DNA of 46,323 bases from Melioribacteraceae bacterium. GTDB lineage: Bacteria; Bacteroidota; Ignavibacteria; Ignavibacteriales; Melioribacteraceae. Positions within the stretch are counted from its first letter, which is position 1; each line of letters opens with the position of its first letter. The translations under genes were made by a program, and so were the position numbers. Below, one piece after another: positions 8,412 through 17,070 of this stretch. Location: positions 1 to 46,323 of the forward strand of contig JAIOZI010000041.1 in NCBI GenBank assembly GCA_021740785.1, written 5' to 3'. Below the pieces are notes generated by a model. The model was not told where the DNA came from and searched no databases. It saw nothing but the letters and a program-made list of their open reading frames with translations.

Positions 8412-8951
8412 TTGGAAAAAGAGTTGATAACAAAATGTAAAAACGGAGATGCCTCGGCGTTTCGTACAATTGTAAAAAGTTATAACCGGCAATTGTTCGG
8501 CTACCTTTTCAAACTTACTTATAATCGTGAAACTGCCGAGGATTTACTGCAGGAAACTCTTATGAAAGTTTGGCATAATATAAAATCTTATGATGAAAAA
8601 AATAGGTTTGCCTCATGGCTTTTTACAATTGCTCATAATGTTGCAGTTGATGCATTTAGGAAAAAGAAATTACCGCAAGAGGAATACAATGATAATATTG
8701 AATTTGAAAATTCATGGCGCAACAATCCTCATCAAGAATATGTAGTAAATGAATTGACCGAGCGACTTAACATAGCAGTGGCAAAGTTATCCGATAAACA
8801 GAAAAAGGTCTTCCTTTTAAGACAACACGGGGGATTGTCTTTTAAGGAAATTGCGGATCTAATGAACGAGCCGCTGAATACTGTTTTAAGTCATATGCGG
8901 TATGCTGTGAAAAAAGTAAAACAAAACTTGAGGACTCAAGATGCAATATGA
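8412..8951 (+). CDS. ECF-family RNA polymerase sigma factor
   Basis: A 179-residue group 4 sigma factor with region 2 (LFGYLFKLTYNRETAEDLLQ, then FASWLFTIAHNVAVDAFRKK) and region 4 (LSDKQKKVFLLRQHGGLSFK, then MNEPLNTVLSHMRYAVKKVK). Initiation must be at the TTG at 8412: an in-frame stop lies at 8406-8408 and no ATG is in a suitable place. The rare start may keep expression low. It overlaps the downstream anti-sigma candidate by 11 bases, so the two are co-translated. Confidence 0.9.
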   Translation: MEKELITKCKNGDASAFRTIVKSYNRQLFGYLFKLTYNRETAEDLLQETLMKVWHNIKSYDEKNRFASWLFTIAHNVAVDAFRKKKLPQEEYNDNIEFENSWRNNPHQEYVVNELTERLNIAVAKLSDKQKKVFLLRQHGGLSFKEIADLMNEPLNTVLSHMRYAVKKVKQNLRTQDAI

Positions 8952-9543
8952 TACTAAGGAATTGCTCGAAAAGTTTGAAACTGAAATCTGGCTTCTGATT
9001 GACGGTTCCCTCGCTCCCCGGAGAAAAAGCTTTTGGGAAAATCTGATAGAAAACAACTCGGAGATAAAAGCATTTTATGACCAGACGATTGAACTGCTTA
9101 ACACATACGAGAATAATTCTGCTATTGAGTTAGAACAGTCAAAATTAAATAAAATGATTGATAAAATTATTGAACCGGAATCAGTATTTAAGAAGATTAA
9201 AAAGTTTCTATTGATTAAAAATGGTTCCGAAGGATTTGATAGTAACGGGTTATATAGGATTGCATTTGGCAGCGTAATGGTTGTCTGCGCTATAGTTTTG
9301 TTCATGGTTTCCGAGAAGCCGAATCCGGTTAAAAATATTTCATCCGGGTTGCTGGAGTGGAATTCGGGTGAGGTAGCCGCGCAGCTAAGCGAAATAGAAA
9401 CTAAGATATTCTTTATGCAGAATGAAAAAATCAAGCAGTATATAATGTACGAAAAGACCAAGGATCAATGGTCCCGTGAAATTTATTCGATTGAGCAGGA
9501 TATAAATTTATTAATAGAAAATGCAAATGATGAATCATTATAA
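8941..9543 (+). CDS. Putative membrane-anchored anti-sigma factor
   Basis: I do not recognise a family. The 200-residue product has a soluble N-terminal part, one membrane helix at about residues 105-123 (IAFGSVMVVCAIVLFMV), and a charged C-terminal part likely to be periplasmic. The N-terminal segment (EIWLLIDGSLAPRRKSFWE) resembles the 'dyldGeL' opening of anti-sigma domains but has no zinc ligands. The role is inferred from the single-pass topology and the 11-base overlap with the ECF sigma gene. The next gene encodes a secreted protein that could be its periplasmic partner. Confidence 0.55.
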   Translation: MQYDTKELLEKFETEIWLLIDGSLAPRRKSFWENLIENNSEIKAFYDQTIELLNTYENNSAIELEQSKLNKMIDKIIEPESVFKKIKKFLLIKNGSEGFDSNGLYRIAFGSVMVVCAIVLFMVSEKPNPVKNISSGLLEWNSGEVAAQLSEIETKIFFMQNEKIKQYIMYEKTKDQWSREIYSIEQDINLLIENANDESL

Positions 9544-9563
9544 AAACAATAGCGGGGTAAAAA

Positions 9564-10139
9564 ATGAAAACCAGTAAAATTTTTTTGATGTTCTTAGTTG
9601 CATGCGTATATGCCGGGAACATTTATGCACAGCATGAAATCGAAGTGCCGAGAGCGCCCGATTTATTCAGTCATGAACTTTCCAAGGAAGAGGAAGAGGA
9701 GTATCTTAAAAATGTAGATGATAAATTAAAACAGCAGTTGGCTGAGATAAAACAACAGAATAAATCAAAGTATAATAAACTGTTGAGGGAGTTATATTTT
9801 AAGCAGCTCAACTTCTCATTCCCTGGCAGCTCCACAACTGAAAGCAGGGAATTGGCAAAAAAAATTTTGGAATATGAAATTTACACGACAGCGCTTGCCG
9901 GAAAATACAAATCAGCAAACAATACTGATAAAGTAAAAATAAAGGAGGATATGTCCCGGCACTTAAGCGAACTCTTTGATCTGAAAGAAAAGGAAAGAAA
10001 ATTAGAAGTGGAAAAACTGGAAATGAAATTGCAGGAATTAAAGAAAGCAATTGAAGTAAGAAGTAAAAATAAAAGTGAAATAGTTCAACGTAGAATGCAG
10101 GAACTGTTTGGAGAAGGTCAATACCTGGATTGGGAATAG
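9564..10139 (+). CDS. Secreted coiled-coil protein of the ECF module
   Basis: A 191-residue exported protein with a signal peptide (FLMFLVACVYAGNIYAQ, cleavage after about residue 22). The mature part is almost entirely helical and highly charged, with Lys/Glu-rich heptads at about residues 45-75 and 130-175, ending QELFGEGQYLDWE. This resembles small periplasmic helical chaperone or sensor proteins (Spy/CpxP-like or 'heavy-metal sensor' type) often found next to ECF loci, but I cannot confirm the family. It follows the anti-sigma candidate after 20 bases and probably belongs to the same envelope-stress operon. Confidence 0.6.
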   Translation: MKTSKIFLMFLVACVYAGNIYAQHEIEVPRAPDLFSHELSKEEEEEYLKNVDDKLKQQLAEIKQQNKSKYNKLLRELYFKQLNFSFPGSSTTESRELAKKILEYEIYTTALAGKYKSANNTDKVKIKEDMSRHLSELFDLKEKERKLEVEKLEMKLQELKKAIEVRSKNKSEIVQRRMQELFGEGQYLDWE

Positions 10140-10186
10140 TTTATTCTGTTTCAAATACACTTGAGTCTGCAGGCATTAAAAACTGA

Positions 10187-11419
10187 CTATATGTATTTCT
10201 GTTGAAGCTCGGATGTGACTTGATTTGGATCCTTGACGTTTGCATAAAATGAAAGTATTTTATTCAAAACATTATCAAACATTGCATCCGGGCAGCTTGC
10301 CCCGCTGGTTAAAATGATACTAGTTTTCTCTTTGTTTGGAAGGTATCCGTTGGTTCTAATCCCGGCTTTCTTATGAATATCAAAATGGTTTATAATTTCC
10401 TTTGATTCAATTTCTTTTTCGGATGAGATAAAATATGTCGGGAATTTACTTTCAAGCAATTCCACAATATGAGAAGTATTGGAACTGTTATATCCGCCGA
10501 TTACAATAGCCAGGTCCGCATCTTGATCCATTAATCCAAAAGTAGCTTGTTGGTTGTCGTTGGTTGCATAGCAGAGTGTATCGCGGGTATCAGCAAAATG
10601 ATTTCCAATATTCTCCACGCCGTATTTTTGAATCATAATCGATCTTAATTTATCGGCAATTTCCTGTGTTTCCGTTGCAAGCATAGTGGTTTGATTAACT
10701 ACACCAATTTTGGTTAGATGCATATCCGGATCAAATCCTTTTGAAAATTTACCTTCAAAAAAATCATAAAATTCTTTACGCGAAATTTCCCCGAGAATAA
10801 CTTTCCCGAGTATTTCTGTCTCTTCCAGGTTTCGCACTATAATTGAATTTCCAAATTGATTACTGTGAGAAAAAGTTGCCCGAGTTTCTTCGTGGTTATG
10901 TTTCCCGTGAATAATTATATTATGATTCTTTTTAGCGAGAGAATTTGACCGGTTCCAAACCTTTTCAACAAACGGACATGTGGTATTGTACTTAACAGTA
11001 TCAATCCTTTTTTCTTTTAACATGTTTTCGATTTCAAGCGTAGTTCCAAATGCCGGAATAATAACAATATCATCAGAAGAAATTTCATCCCATTGATAAT
11101 AATGATTCCCTTCCGTATCCATAATAAAATAAATTCCATGCGAGCGAAGATCGTCATTAACAACCGGATTGTGAATCATTTCACTGAGTAAATATATTTT
11201 CTTCCCCGGATTTTCATCAATTGTCCTGTAAGCAATTTCAATTGCATTTTCAACTCCGTAACAAAAACCGAAATGGCGTGCTATATAAAATTCAACTTGC
11301 CCGAAGTCTAGTTTTGTAGGAGTAAAATCTTTTTTACGAGGATCAGCAGTTTTTCTTATTTCTTTAATTCGGGAAATAATTGAACTTCTGTAATAATTTG
11401 GTATTTCAAAACTTTTCAT
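10187..11419 (-). CDS. ispH: 4-hydroxy-3-methylbut-2-enyl diphosphate reductase
   Basis: IspH is the last enzyme of the MEP isoprenoid pathway, reducing HMBPP to IPP and DMAPP with a [4Fe-4S] cluster. Three cluster cysteines are visible: Cys53 in HFGFCYGVENA, Cys148 in NTTCPFVEKVW and Cys376 in SGASCPDAMFD. The TSHIVELL and QTTMLATE segments also fit. At 410 residues it is the long form known from cyanobacteria, plants and some Bacteroidota/Chlorobi rather than the ~315-residue E. coli form. IPP/DMAPP from this pathway supplies the dimethylallyl donor of MiaA. The gene is monocistronic and convergent with the ECF module. Confidence 0.93.
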   Translation of the reverse strand: MKSFEIPNYYRSSIISRIKEIRKTADPRKKDFTPTKLDFGQVEFYIARHFGFCYGVENAIEIAYRTIDENPGKKIYLLSEMIHNPVVNDDLRSHGIYFIMDTEGNHYYQWDEISSDDIVIIPAFGTTLEIENMLKEKRIDTVKYNTTCPFVEKVWNRSNSLAKKNHNIIIHGKHNHEETRATFSHSNQFGNSIIVRNLEETEILGKVILGEISRKEFYDFFEGKFSKGFDPDMHLTKIGVVNQTTMLATETQEIADKLRSIMIQKYGVENIGNHFADTRDTLCYATNDNQQATFGLMDQDADLAIVIGGYNSSNTSHIVELLESKFPTYFISSEKEIESKEIINHFDIHKKAGIRTNGYLPNKEKTSIILTSGASCPDAMFDNVLNKILSFYANVKDPNQVTSELQQKYI

Positions 11420-11945
11420 TTGTTAATCTAGATCACTCAAAAAAATTGGTCGTAAAACATAGTTAATTTTCTGTTTAAACAAAATTTTGAGCAATAAATG
11501 AGCCTGCTTTAAAAAGGTAAAATTACTATCAGAATTCTTGGATTTTGCAATAAAATCGGAATCAAAAATATTCAAATTGAGCTTTTTAGATTCGGCTCAT
11601 AAATTCAATTGGCAGTAAAATAAAGTTAAGTTTACTATTGCTCCTATTGTAATAACTAAAACGCAATACTTTTACCGCTACGTTGGTAAAACAAAGGGGG
11701 AAAAGTCTGTTTCATCTGTACAAATTAATGGATAAATGGATGCATGGATGTATGGATGACTCCCTTCGCTGAATATTATTGTTAGAAAATATAAGTTAAT
11801 TTTAGCTCTACCTCCGGTAGACAAGTTCGGAAGTTAAAATTGGATGGTTGGGAATTCATCCTTTTGGATTAAGGCAACGAGTAATTTTTTAGATTTTGCT
11901 TTAATTCTTCAGTATATTTAAAGTTGTTTTTTTTAAGAGGTTGGA
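11420..11945. other. Intergenic region between ispH and prfA
   Basis: No gene is visible in these 526 bases. They contain the promoters of the divergent ispH and prfA genes, a minisatellite with a conserved tail (11731-11777), and a short hairpin CTACC-TCC-GGTAG near 11809-11821 enclosed by an imperfect outer inverted repeat (AATTTTAGCT / AGTTAAAATT). Confidence 0.5.
11731..11777 (+). repeat. Octamer minisatellite with conserved 3' module
   Basis: Three octamers (GATAAATG, GATGCATG, GATGTATG, 11731-11754) are followed by TGACTCCCTTCGCTGAATAT (11757-11776). The same tail, with three changes, follows a different octamer series on the opposite strand at 27111-27178. Shared tails with different repeat units suggest one repeat family. 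Confidence 0.6.
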
Positions 11946-13016
11946 ATGGAATTTATTAAGAAATTAGAAAGCGTAAAAAATAAATACGATAAAATATATG
12001 AACAACTGTCTGATCCGGAAATAGTTTCGAATCAGGAAAAGTTAATTTCCCTCAGCAGGGAAAGAAGCGAGTTGGAAGAAATAGTTACTTATTATAATAA
12101 GTATCAGAAATTGACAAAAGATCTTGAAGGCAACCGTGAGATTATCGAAACATCCGGTGATAAAGATTTAGTTGAAATGGCAGAGATGGAATTAGAAGAG
12201 CTTGAAGAGAAGATTGAAGAACTAGAGCAGAAAATAAAATTTCTTTTAATACCAAAAGATCCAAATGATGATAAAGATGTAATAATGGAAATAAGAGCCG
12301 GTACCGGGGGAGAAGAAGCCGGTCTTTTTGCCGGAGATTTATTAAGAATGTATTCGCGCTATGCTGAAGTAAGGGGCTGGAAGCAGGAAATGATCGATTT
12401 AAGCGAAACCGGAGTTGGTGGAATTAAAGAAGCGGTATTTAGTTTAATCGGGAAAAGTGTTTATGGCGATCTAAAATTCGAAAGCGGTGTGCATCGAGTT
12501 CAGAGAGTTCCTCAGACCGAGGCGAGCGGACGTGTGCATACATCCGCCGCATCCGTTGTTGTTATGCCGGAAGTCGAAGATGTAGAAGTTGAAATTAATC
12601 AAAATGATTTAAGGATTGACGTCTATAGAAGCGGCGGCGCCGGAGGACAAAATGTTAATAAAGTTGAAACCGCAATTAGAATTACCCATATTCCTACAGG
12701 ACTTGTTGTTCAATGCCAGGATGAAAGATCGCAGTTGAAAAATAGACATAAAGCGATGAAGGTTTTAAAAACCAGGTTGTATGATATGAAATCTCAAGAA
12801 CAAAATTCGGAAATTGCCGCTCAGAGAAAATCTATGGTTAAAAGTGGCGATAGAAGTGATAAAATCCGTACCTACAACTATCCGCAAAATAGAGTTACTG
12901 ATCATAGGATTGGTTTAACCCTCTACAACCTTTCCAATATTATGGAAGGTGATCTGGATGAACTTGTTGAGAAATTGAAAATTGCTGAAACAACGGCAAA
13001 ATTAAATTCAGACTGA
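11946..13016 (+). CDS. prfA: Peptide chain release factor 1
   Basis: RF1 ends translation at UAA and UAG codons. At 356 residues it has the usual length. The peptidyl-tRNA hydrolysis motif GGQ is at residues 233-235 in [14 protein letters not shown]. The codon-recognition tripeptide, PAT or PVT in most RF1 proteins, reads P189-Q190-T191 here ([16 protein letters not shown]). An acidic coiled-coil N-terminal domain (residues ~5-100) precedes it. The ATG at 11946 has an AAGAGG ribosome-binding site. prmC is not adjacent. The gene ends one base before the convergent small membrane protein gene. Confidence 0.96.
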   Translation: MEFIKKLESVKNKYDKIYEQLSDPEIVSNQEKLISLSRERSELEEIVTYYNKYQKLTKDLEGNREIIETSGDKDLVEMAEMELEELEEKIEELEQKIKFLLIPKDPNDDKDVIMEIRAGTGGEEAGLFAGDLLRMYSRYAEVRGWKQEMIDLSETGVGGIKEAVFSLIGKSVYGDLKFESGVHRVQRVPQTEASGRVHTSAASVVVMPEVEDVEVEINQNDLRIDVYRSGGAGGQNVNKVETAIRITHIPTGLVVQCQDERSQLKNRHKAMKVLKTRLYDMKSQEQNSEIAAQRKSMVKSGDRSDKIRTYNYPQNRVTDHRIGLTLYNLSNIMEGDLDELVEKLKIAETTAKLNSD

Positions 13017-13017
13017 A

Positions 13018-13236
13018 TTAGGCTTCCTTAAAGTTCTCCAGGAATCGAATTAGAAAAACCAATACAAAGCCGATCAACGATAAGAATATATCCCCGCTCT
13101 CAATTTTAAAATCAGGCTGCGTCTTTAATACATATGCGAGAAATTTGGTTATAACCAGGATTGAAAAAAAAGAAACAAATCCAAGTAAACCGGAACTTAT
13201 CGGTTTAATAAAATATTTTTTAACGTTGTTAATCAT
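13018..13236 (-). CDS. Small two-helix membrane protein
   Basis: A 72-residue hypothetical protein with two transmembrane segments (about residues 16-36, LLGFVSFFSILVITKFLAYV, and 48-65, IFLSLIGFVLVFLIRFLE), joined by a short polar loop, with a basic N-terminus. No family is recognised. The stop codon abuts that of prfA. Start and hydrophobic periodicity support a real gene, but its function cannot be inferred. Confidence 0.55.
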   Translation of the reverse strand: MINNVKKYFIKPISSGLLGFVSFFSILVITKFLAYVLKTQPDFKIESGDIFLSLIGFVLVFLIRFLENFKEA

Positions 13237-13504
13237 ATTGATATTTTACTTAGATCCAAGCCCTATAGAGAATCCAAATAAATTATCCCTCAATTTTTAT
13301 GAGTCAATATTAAGAAAATAATTTCATTTATGTGTGATTAGATTCACAAATATTTTGAGCAAAGAATAATAGGATGTCATTATCCAAGTAATTGAGGTTC
13401 GATGTATGCTTATCATTTATAAACAATTAAAATAATCTGAGAGTGGCATAAATAAGTCGGTGCATAAAAATTCGGTAGAAGAAAACTTTATGCAGATATA
13501 TTTT

Positions 13505-14479
13505 CTAAAGATGATCGGTTTTTAACAGCCTATTTTCAGAAGAATTTGCGATGCCGAAATCGAATCCCTTTGAAAGCGAAAACCCGCCGTACTCACCGTT
13601 TTTGTTGATTGCAATCAATCCAACTTGATTCTTGTTTTCTTTATTTTCAATTCGTTTATAAATTCTTTGGATTGCAATTTCACAAGCCTCGGTCGGTGAG
13701 TAACCTTCCCGCATTTTTTCAACAACCAGAAAACTTGAAACCGATTCCATCACAAGTTCGCCGAGACCTGTTGCGCAAGCGGCGCCGATTTCATTATCTA
13801 CATACAGGGCGGCTCCTATTATTGGAGAATCTCCGACACGACCCGGAAGTTTGTATGCAGCTCCGCTCGTCGAAACTCCTCCGCTGATATTTCCATCTTT
13901 ATCAATCGCTAATAACCCGATTGTATCATGGTTCTCACTTGAATCGATCTCTTGTTCATGCTTCCACCTTAACCAATCTGCTTTAGCTGCATCCGATAAT
14001 AAATTTTCTTCTTTAAATCCATGAGATAAAGCGAACTGTTTTGCGCCCTCTCCCACCAGCATAACATGATCAGTCTTTTCCATTACGAGTCTGGCAACCG
14101 AAATGGGATGCTTAATATTTTTAAGATAAGCAACAGAACCGGCATTACCGTTTTTATCCATTATTGATGCATCAAGAGTAACATTTCCTTCGGCGTCGGG
14201 GAAACCTCCGTATCCGACTGACATTATTTCCGGATTGCTTTCCGCTGTATGAATTCCAGTTTCTATTGCATCCAAAATATTTTTTCCATTTGATAAATAA
14301 TCGTAAGCTGCTTTTGTAGCCGGAACACCATGCGACCATGTTGATATTGCTATTGGAAAACTACTTTTTTGATCTTTGGCTTTAGTCGATAAAATCGATG
14401 CGGCAGTAGAGTTTGATAATGCAATTCCTGAACTTAAAACAATTCCGGACTTAATAAATTTTCGACGTGTTTGTTTCAA
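13505..14479 (-). CDS. TAT-exported glycosylasparaginase (Ntn hydrolase)
   Basis: This 324-residue protein is of the asparaginase_2/N4-(beta-N-acetylglucosaminyl)-L-asparaginase family, which cleaves the GlcNAc-Asn bond and self-processes to expose an N-terminal Thr. The nucleophile is Thr186 in NHDTIGLL, and the substrate loops GRVGDSPIIGAALY and GAACATGLGELVM follow. The N-terminus has a twin-arginine signal (TRRKFIKSG), so the folded precursor is exported by TAT. Initiation is at a TTG at 14479 with GGGGGA just upstream. It could recycle N-linked glycan remnants, which fits its position beside the polysaccharide region, although the link is inference. Confidence 0.85.
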   Translation of the reverse strand: MKQTRRKFIKSGIVLSSGIALSNSTAASILSTKAKDQKSSFPIAISTWSHGVPATKAAYDYLSNGKNILDAIETGIHTAESNPEIMSVGYGGFPDAEGNVTLDASIMDKNGNAGSVAYLKNIKHPISVARLVMEKTDHVMLVGEGAKQFALSHGFKEENLLSDAAKADWLRWKHEQEIDSSENHDTIGLLAIDKDGNISGGVSTSGAAYKLPGRVGDSPIIGAALYVDNEIGAACATGLGELVMESVSSFLVVEKMREGYSPTEACEIAIQRIYKRIENKENKNQVGLIAINKNGEYGGFSLSKGFDFGIANSSENRLLKTDHL

Positions 14480-14522
14480 AGAAATCCCCCGGTGTCATTT
14501 TGAAAATTAACAGTAAAGATAA

Positions 14523-16022
14523 TTATTTTAGTTTTATTTTGGACATATTTTCTTTCCAACGAAATGGGTTACGCCATTTAATCCAGGAAGATTGTAACCG
14601 TTCCAATTCAACTTTTTCATAAAACTTGCTAAAATAGAGAATTATCGGAAATATAATAATTAATCCGAATTTTATGATCACTCGTAAATAAATATTCAAT
14701 TCAGTAAATAAATAAGAGATTCCCACCAGCATTATTCCGATTGACAGCATTTTAATGATTTTCCCAATTTCATAAGGTACCGGGTATAAGCGCATCGAAT
14801 AATGGCGGGTAACAACTATCATTAATGCAATTGATATTATCATTGCTATTGCGGCGCCGTAGATAGAAAAAATCGGGACTAACAAAAAAGTCAGTGCAAT
14901 ATGAATGACAGCGCCTCCTAAAACGATATAAGCATTATACTTTGTCTGTTTCGTATAATGGAATCCCATTATAAAAACATACTGAATTCCTCTGAGAACA
15001 AATGCAAATGCTACAAAAGGGACTACCGTATAGGCGGCTAAGTATTCTTTGTTTGAGGCTAATAAGTTAATTACTTCTCTACTGAAAAGTGATAACCCGA
15101 TAAATGCGAGCGTTAAAACAAATACAAAATACGTTAAGGTTTTTGAGAAATACCTTTTCGCTTCCGGTTTATCAAGCATTTGGAATGCTATCGGCAGGAA
15201 ACCTAATTGAAATGAATGAAGCAAAAAGACGTTGATTACGCTGGCAATTTTATACCCGAGTGCGTAAATACCCAAGCTGGAATAATCCAATAAAAATGGT
15301 AAGATATAGCGGTCGCCAAGAGTAAGAGCCATTGCTGAAACCGTGGAGAATATTAAAGGAAAGCCATAAAAGAACATTTCTTTAAGAACCCCAAAATCGA
15401 ATTTCAGGTTAATGTTTTTAATAGTTATCGGGATTGAAAAAACAAAGAGAGCGAATTGACCGATAATCTGTCCGTATATAATTCCAATCACACCCAATTC
15501 AAGAAATGCAACAAAATAAATATTGAATCCAAGTATGAGAATCAGCTTTAATAGATTCAGAGAAACAAATAAAATTGACTTTTCACGCAGCCGTGTTAAC
15601 GCAAGCGGAAATTTATTAATTATTGCGGTACCGATAAGAATAAACAGCCATTGAAAGTAGTTTATATATTTATCATTACTAAAAAAGATTTGAGAAAAAT
15701 TATTGCTCAGCGGATATAATAGTATTGTCAGCAATCCTGCCAGAATGAAAATCGAAAAAAATGTAGTAAAAATAATTGACTTCTCTCTGCGGGGATCTTT
15801 TTCCTGGGTACACCATCTCAGCATTGCAATGGGAATATTAAATGCGAAAACTTCGATCATTATTTGACTGGTTGCTTCGAGAACAGCAAGAATACCATAC
15901 TCACTTGTTGTAAGATGATCGGTATATAACGGTAGCAAAATAAATCCCACCAACTTGGAAGAAATATTCCCGATACTGTATATTGCAGTGTGTTTAAATG
16001 TTTTTTTTATTTTAGCGAGCAT
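14523..16022 (-). CDS. Polysaccharide flippase (Wzx/MOP superfamily)
   Basis: A 499-residue integral membrane protein with about 12-14 hydrophobic helices, starting with FKHTAIYSIGNISSKLVGFI, the typical opening of PST/Wzx exporters. Such proteins flip undecaprenyl-linked oligosaccharide repeat units across the inner membrane. It is the only flippase in the cluster and supports a Wzx/Wzy-type route for a capsule, O-antigen or exopolysaccharide. No Wzy polymerase is clearly identified, though the YfhO-type protein at 21550 is a large membrane protein of uncertain role. The C-terminus is basic (EKVELERLQSSWIKWRNPF). Confidence 0.85.
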   Translation of the reverse strand: MLAKIKKTFKHTAIYSIGNISSKLVGFILLPLYTDHLTTSEYGILAVLEATSQIMIEVFAFNIPIAMLRWCTQEKDPRREKSIIFTTFFSIFILAGLLTILLYPLSNNFSQIFFSNDKYINYFQWLFILIGTAIINKFPLALTRLREKSILFVSLNLLKLILILGFNIYFVAFLELGVIGIIYGQIIGQFALFVFSIPITIKNINLKFDFGVLKEMFFYGFPLIFSTVSAMALTLGDRYILPFLLDYSSLGIYALGYKIASVINVFLLHSFQLGFLPIAFQMLDKPEAKRYFSKTLTYFVFVLTLAFIGLSLFSREVINLLASNKEYLAAYTVVPFVAFAFVLRGIQYVFIMGFHYTKQTKYNAYIVLGGAVIHIALTFLLVPIFSIYGAAIAMIISIALMIVVTRHYSMRLYPVPYEIGKIIKMLSIGIMLVGISYLFTELNIYLRVIIKFGLIIIFPIILYFSKFYEKVELERLQSSWIKWRNPFRWKENMSKIKLK

Positions 16023-16081
16023 GTATTACAAATTCACCGGTGATAGTTGAAATCAAATTGGGAAAACATAATCTTAAGTAT

Positions 16082-16927
16082 CTATCTGATGTTATCATTT
16101 AATCCGATAGATTTTTTTTGAAATTTATTAATAATCATATCCACTTGCTCAAGCGGAAGAGATATAAAATTATTTATATAATAATTAGTATTCCTATTAT
16201 CCTGAATTTGATGTACACTCAAATCAAAATCTGAGATATTATAAAGCTTCGCGTTAAAAAGAAAAAACAACTCATATTTTATTGAATGAAGAAGGTTTGT
16301 GACCTTTTGTATTGCATCCGTATAATGTCTATTTTCACTTTCTATTAATAATATGGGTCTTTGTTCGGTAATAGTTTTCAGCATTCCTTCCAATGCTTTC
16401 AGTTCATGTCCTTCTATATCAATTTTAATAAACCCAATATTTTCCAACCTCATCTTGTCAATTGAAGTTGATTTTACTTCGCACTCTTCAATGTTATCAA
16501 ACCCGGTTAATAAATTTTCGCTTTCAATAGTGGCATTGCCGGGATTATTTTGGGGAATTCTAAATCTGACAGTTTGTTCACGATCAGATACAGCCATATT
16601 GAAAAGTTTTACGTCATTATAATATTTAAATGATCTCTTTAAGAAAGAGTGATTAGTTTTGTTCGGTTCAAAGCAATAAACCATTTTTGAGTATTTTTGA
16701 ATAAGGTACGTATATCCCCCCCAAAGAGTTCCAATATCAAGGGAGAGTTTTTCCTTATCACAAAGAATATCCAAATAGTTGCTTTCTTTATCTTTGTATC
16801 TAACATAGAGGCTTTCTGAAATTGTGTAAAAACGGGGCAGAATTTTTATAATAAAATTTTTTATCGAAGGATGCTTTATAATCTTGCGAATAGTACGCAC
16901 ATAAAATTTTGTTAGTAAATATAACAA
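16082..16927 (-). CDS. FkbM-family SAM-dependent methyltransferase
   Basis: A 281-residue methyltransferase. The SAM-binding loop is LSLDIGTLWGGYTYLI near residues 60-75, the acidic residue of strand 2 is in VYCFEPNKTNH, and the FkbM hallmark is IGFIKIDIEGHELKALEG near 165-182. FkbM enzymes O-methylate sugars or polyketides, and here a sugar hydroxyl of the surface glycan is likely. Initiation is at the TTG at 16927 preceded by AGGTG; no ATG is nearby. Confidence 0.8.
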   Translation of the reverse strand: MLYLLTKFYVRTIRKIIKHPSIKNFIIKILPRFYTISESLYVRYKDKESNYLDILCDKEKLSLDIGTLWGGYTYLIQKYSKMVYCFEPNKTNHSFLKRSFKYYNDVKLFNMAVSDREQTVRFRIPQNNPGNATIESENLLTGFDNIEECEVKSTSIDKMRLENIGFIKIDIEGHELKALEGMLKTITEQRPILLIESENRHYTDAIQKVTNLLHSIKYELFFLFNAKLYNISDFDLSVHQIQDNRNTNYYINNFISLPLEQVDMIINKFQKKSIGLNDNIR

Positions 16928-17070
16928 ACAATCACCTGTATCAATTGGGGTTCATTATGAATTAAAGTATTTGATATATCTGTAACCTGTTATAGTTGAA
17001 AACATTTATTATATAAAAAATAATTTAGTAAATTACCAAAATAAACTTCAAATGGCTTAGCAAATTCTTA

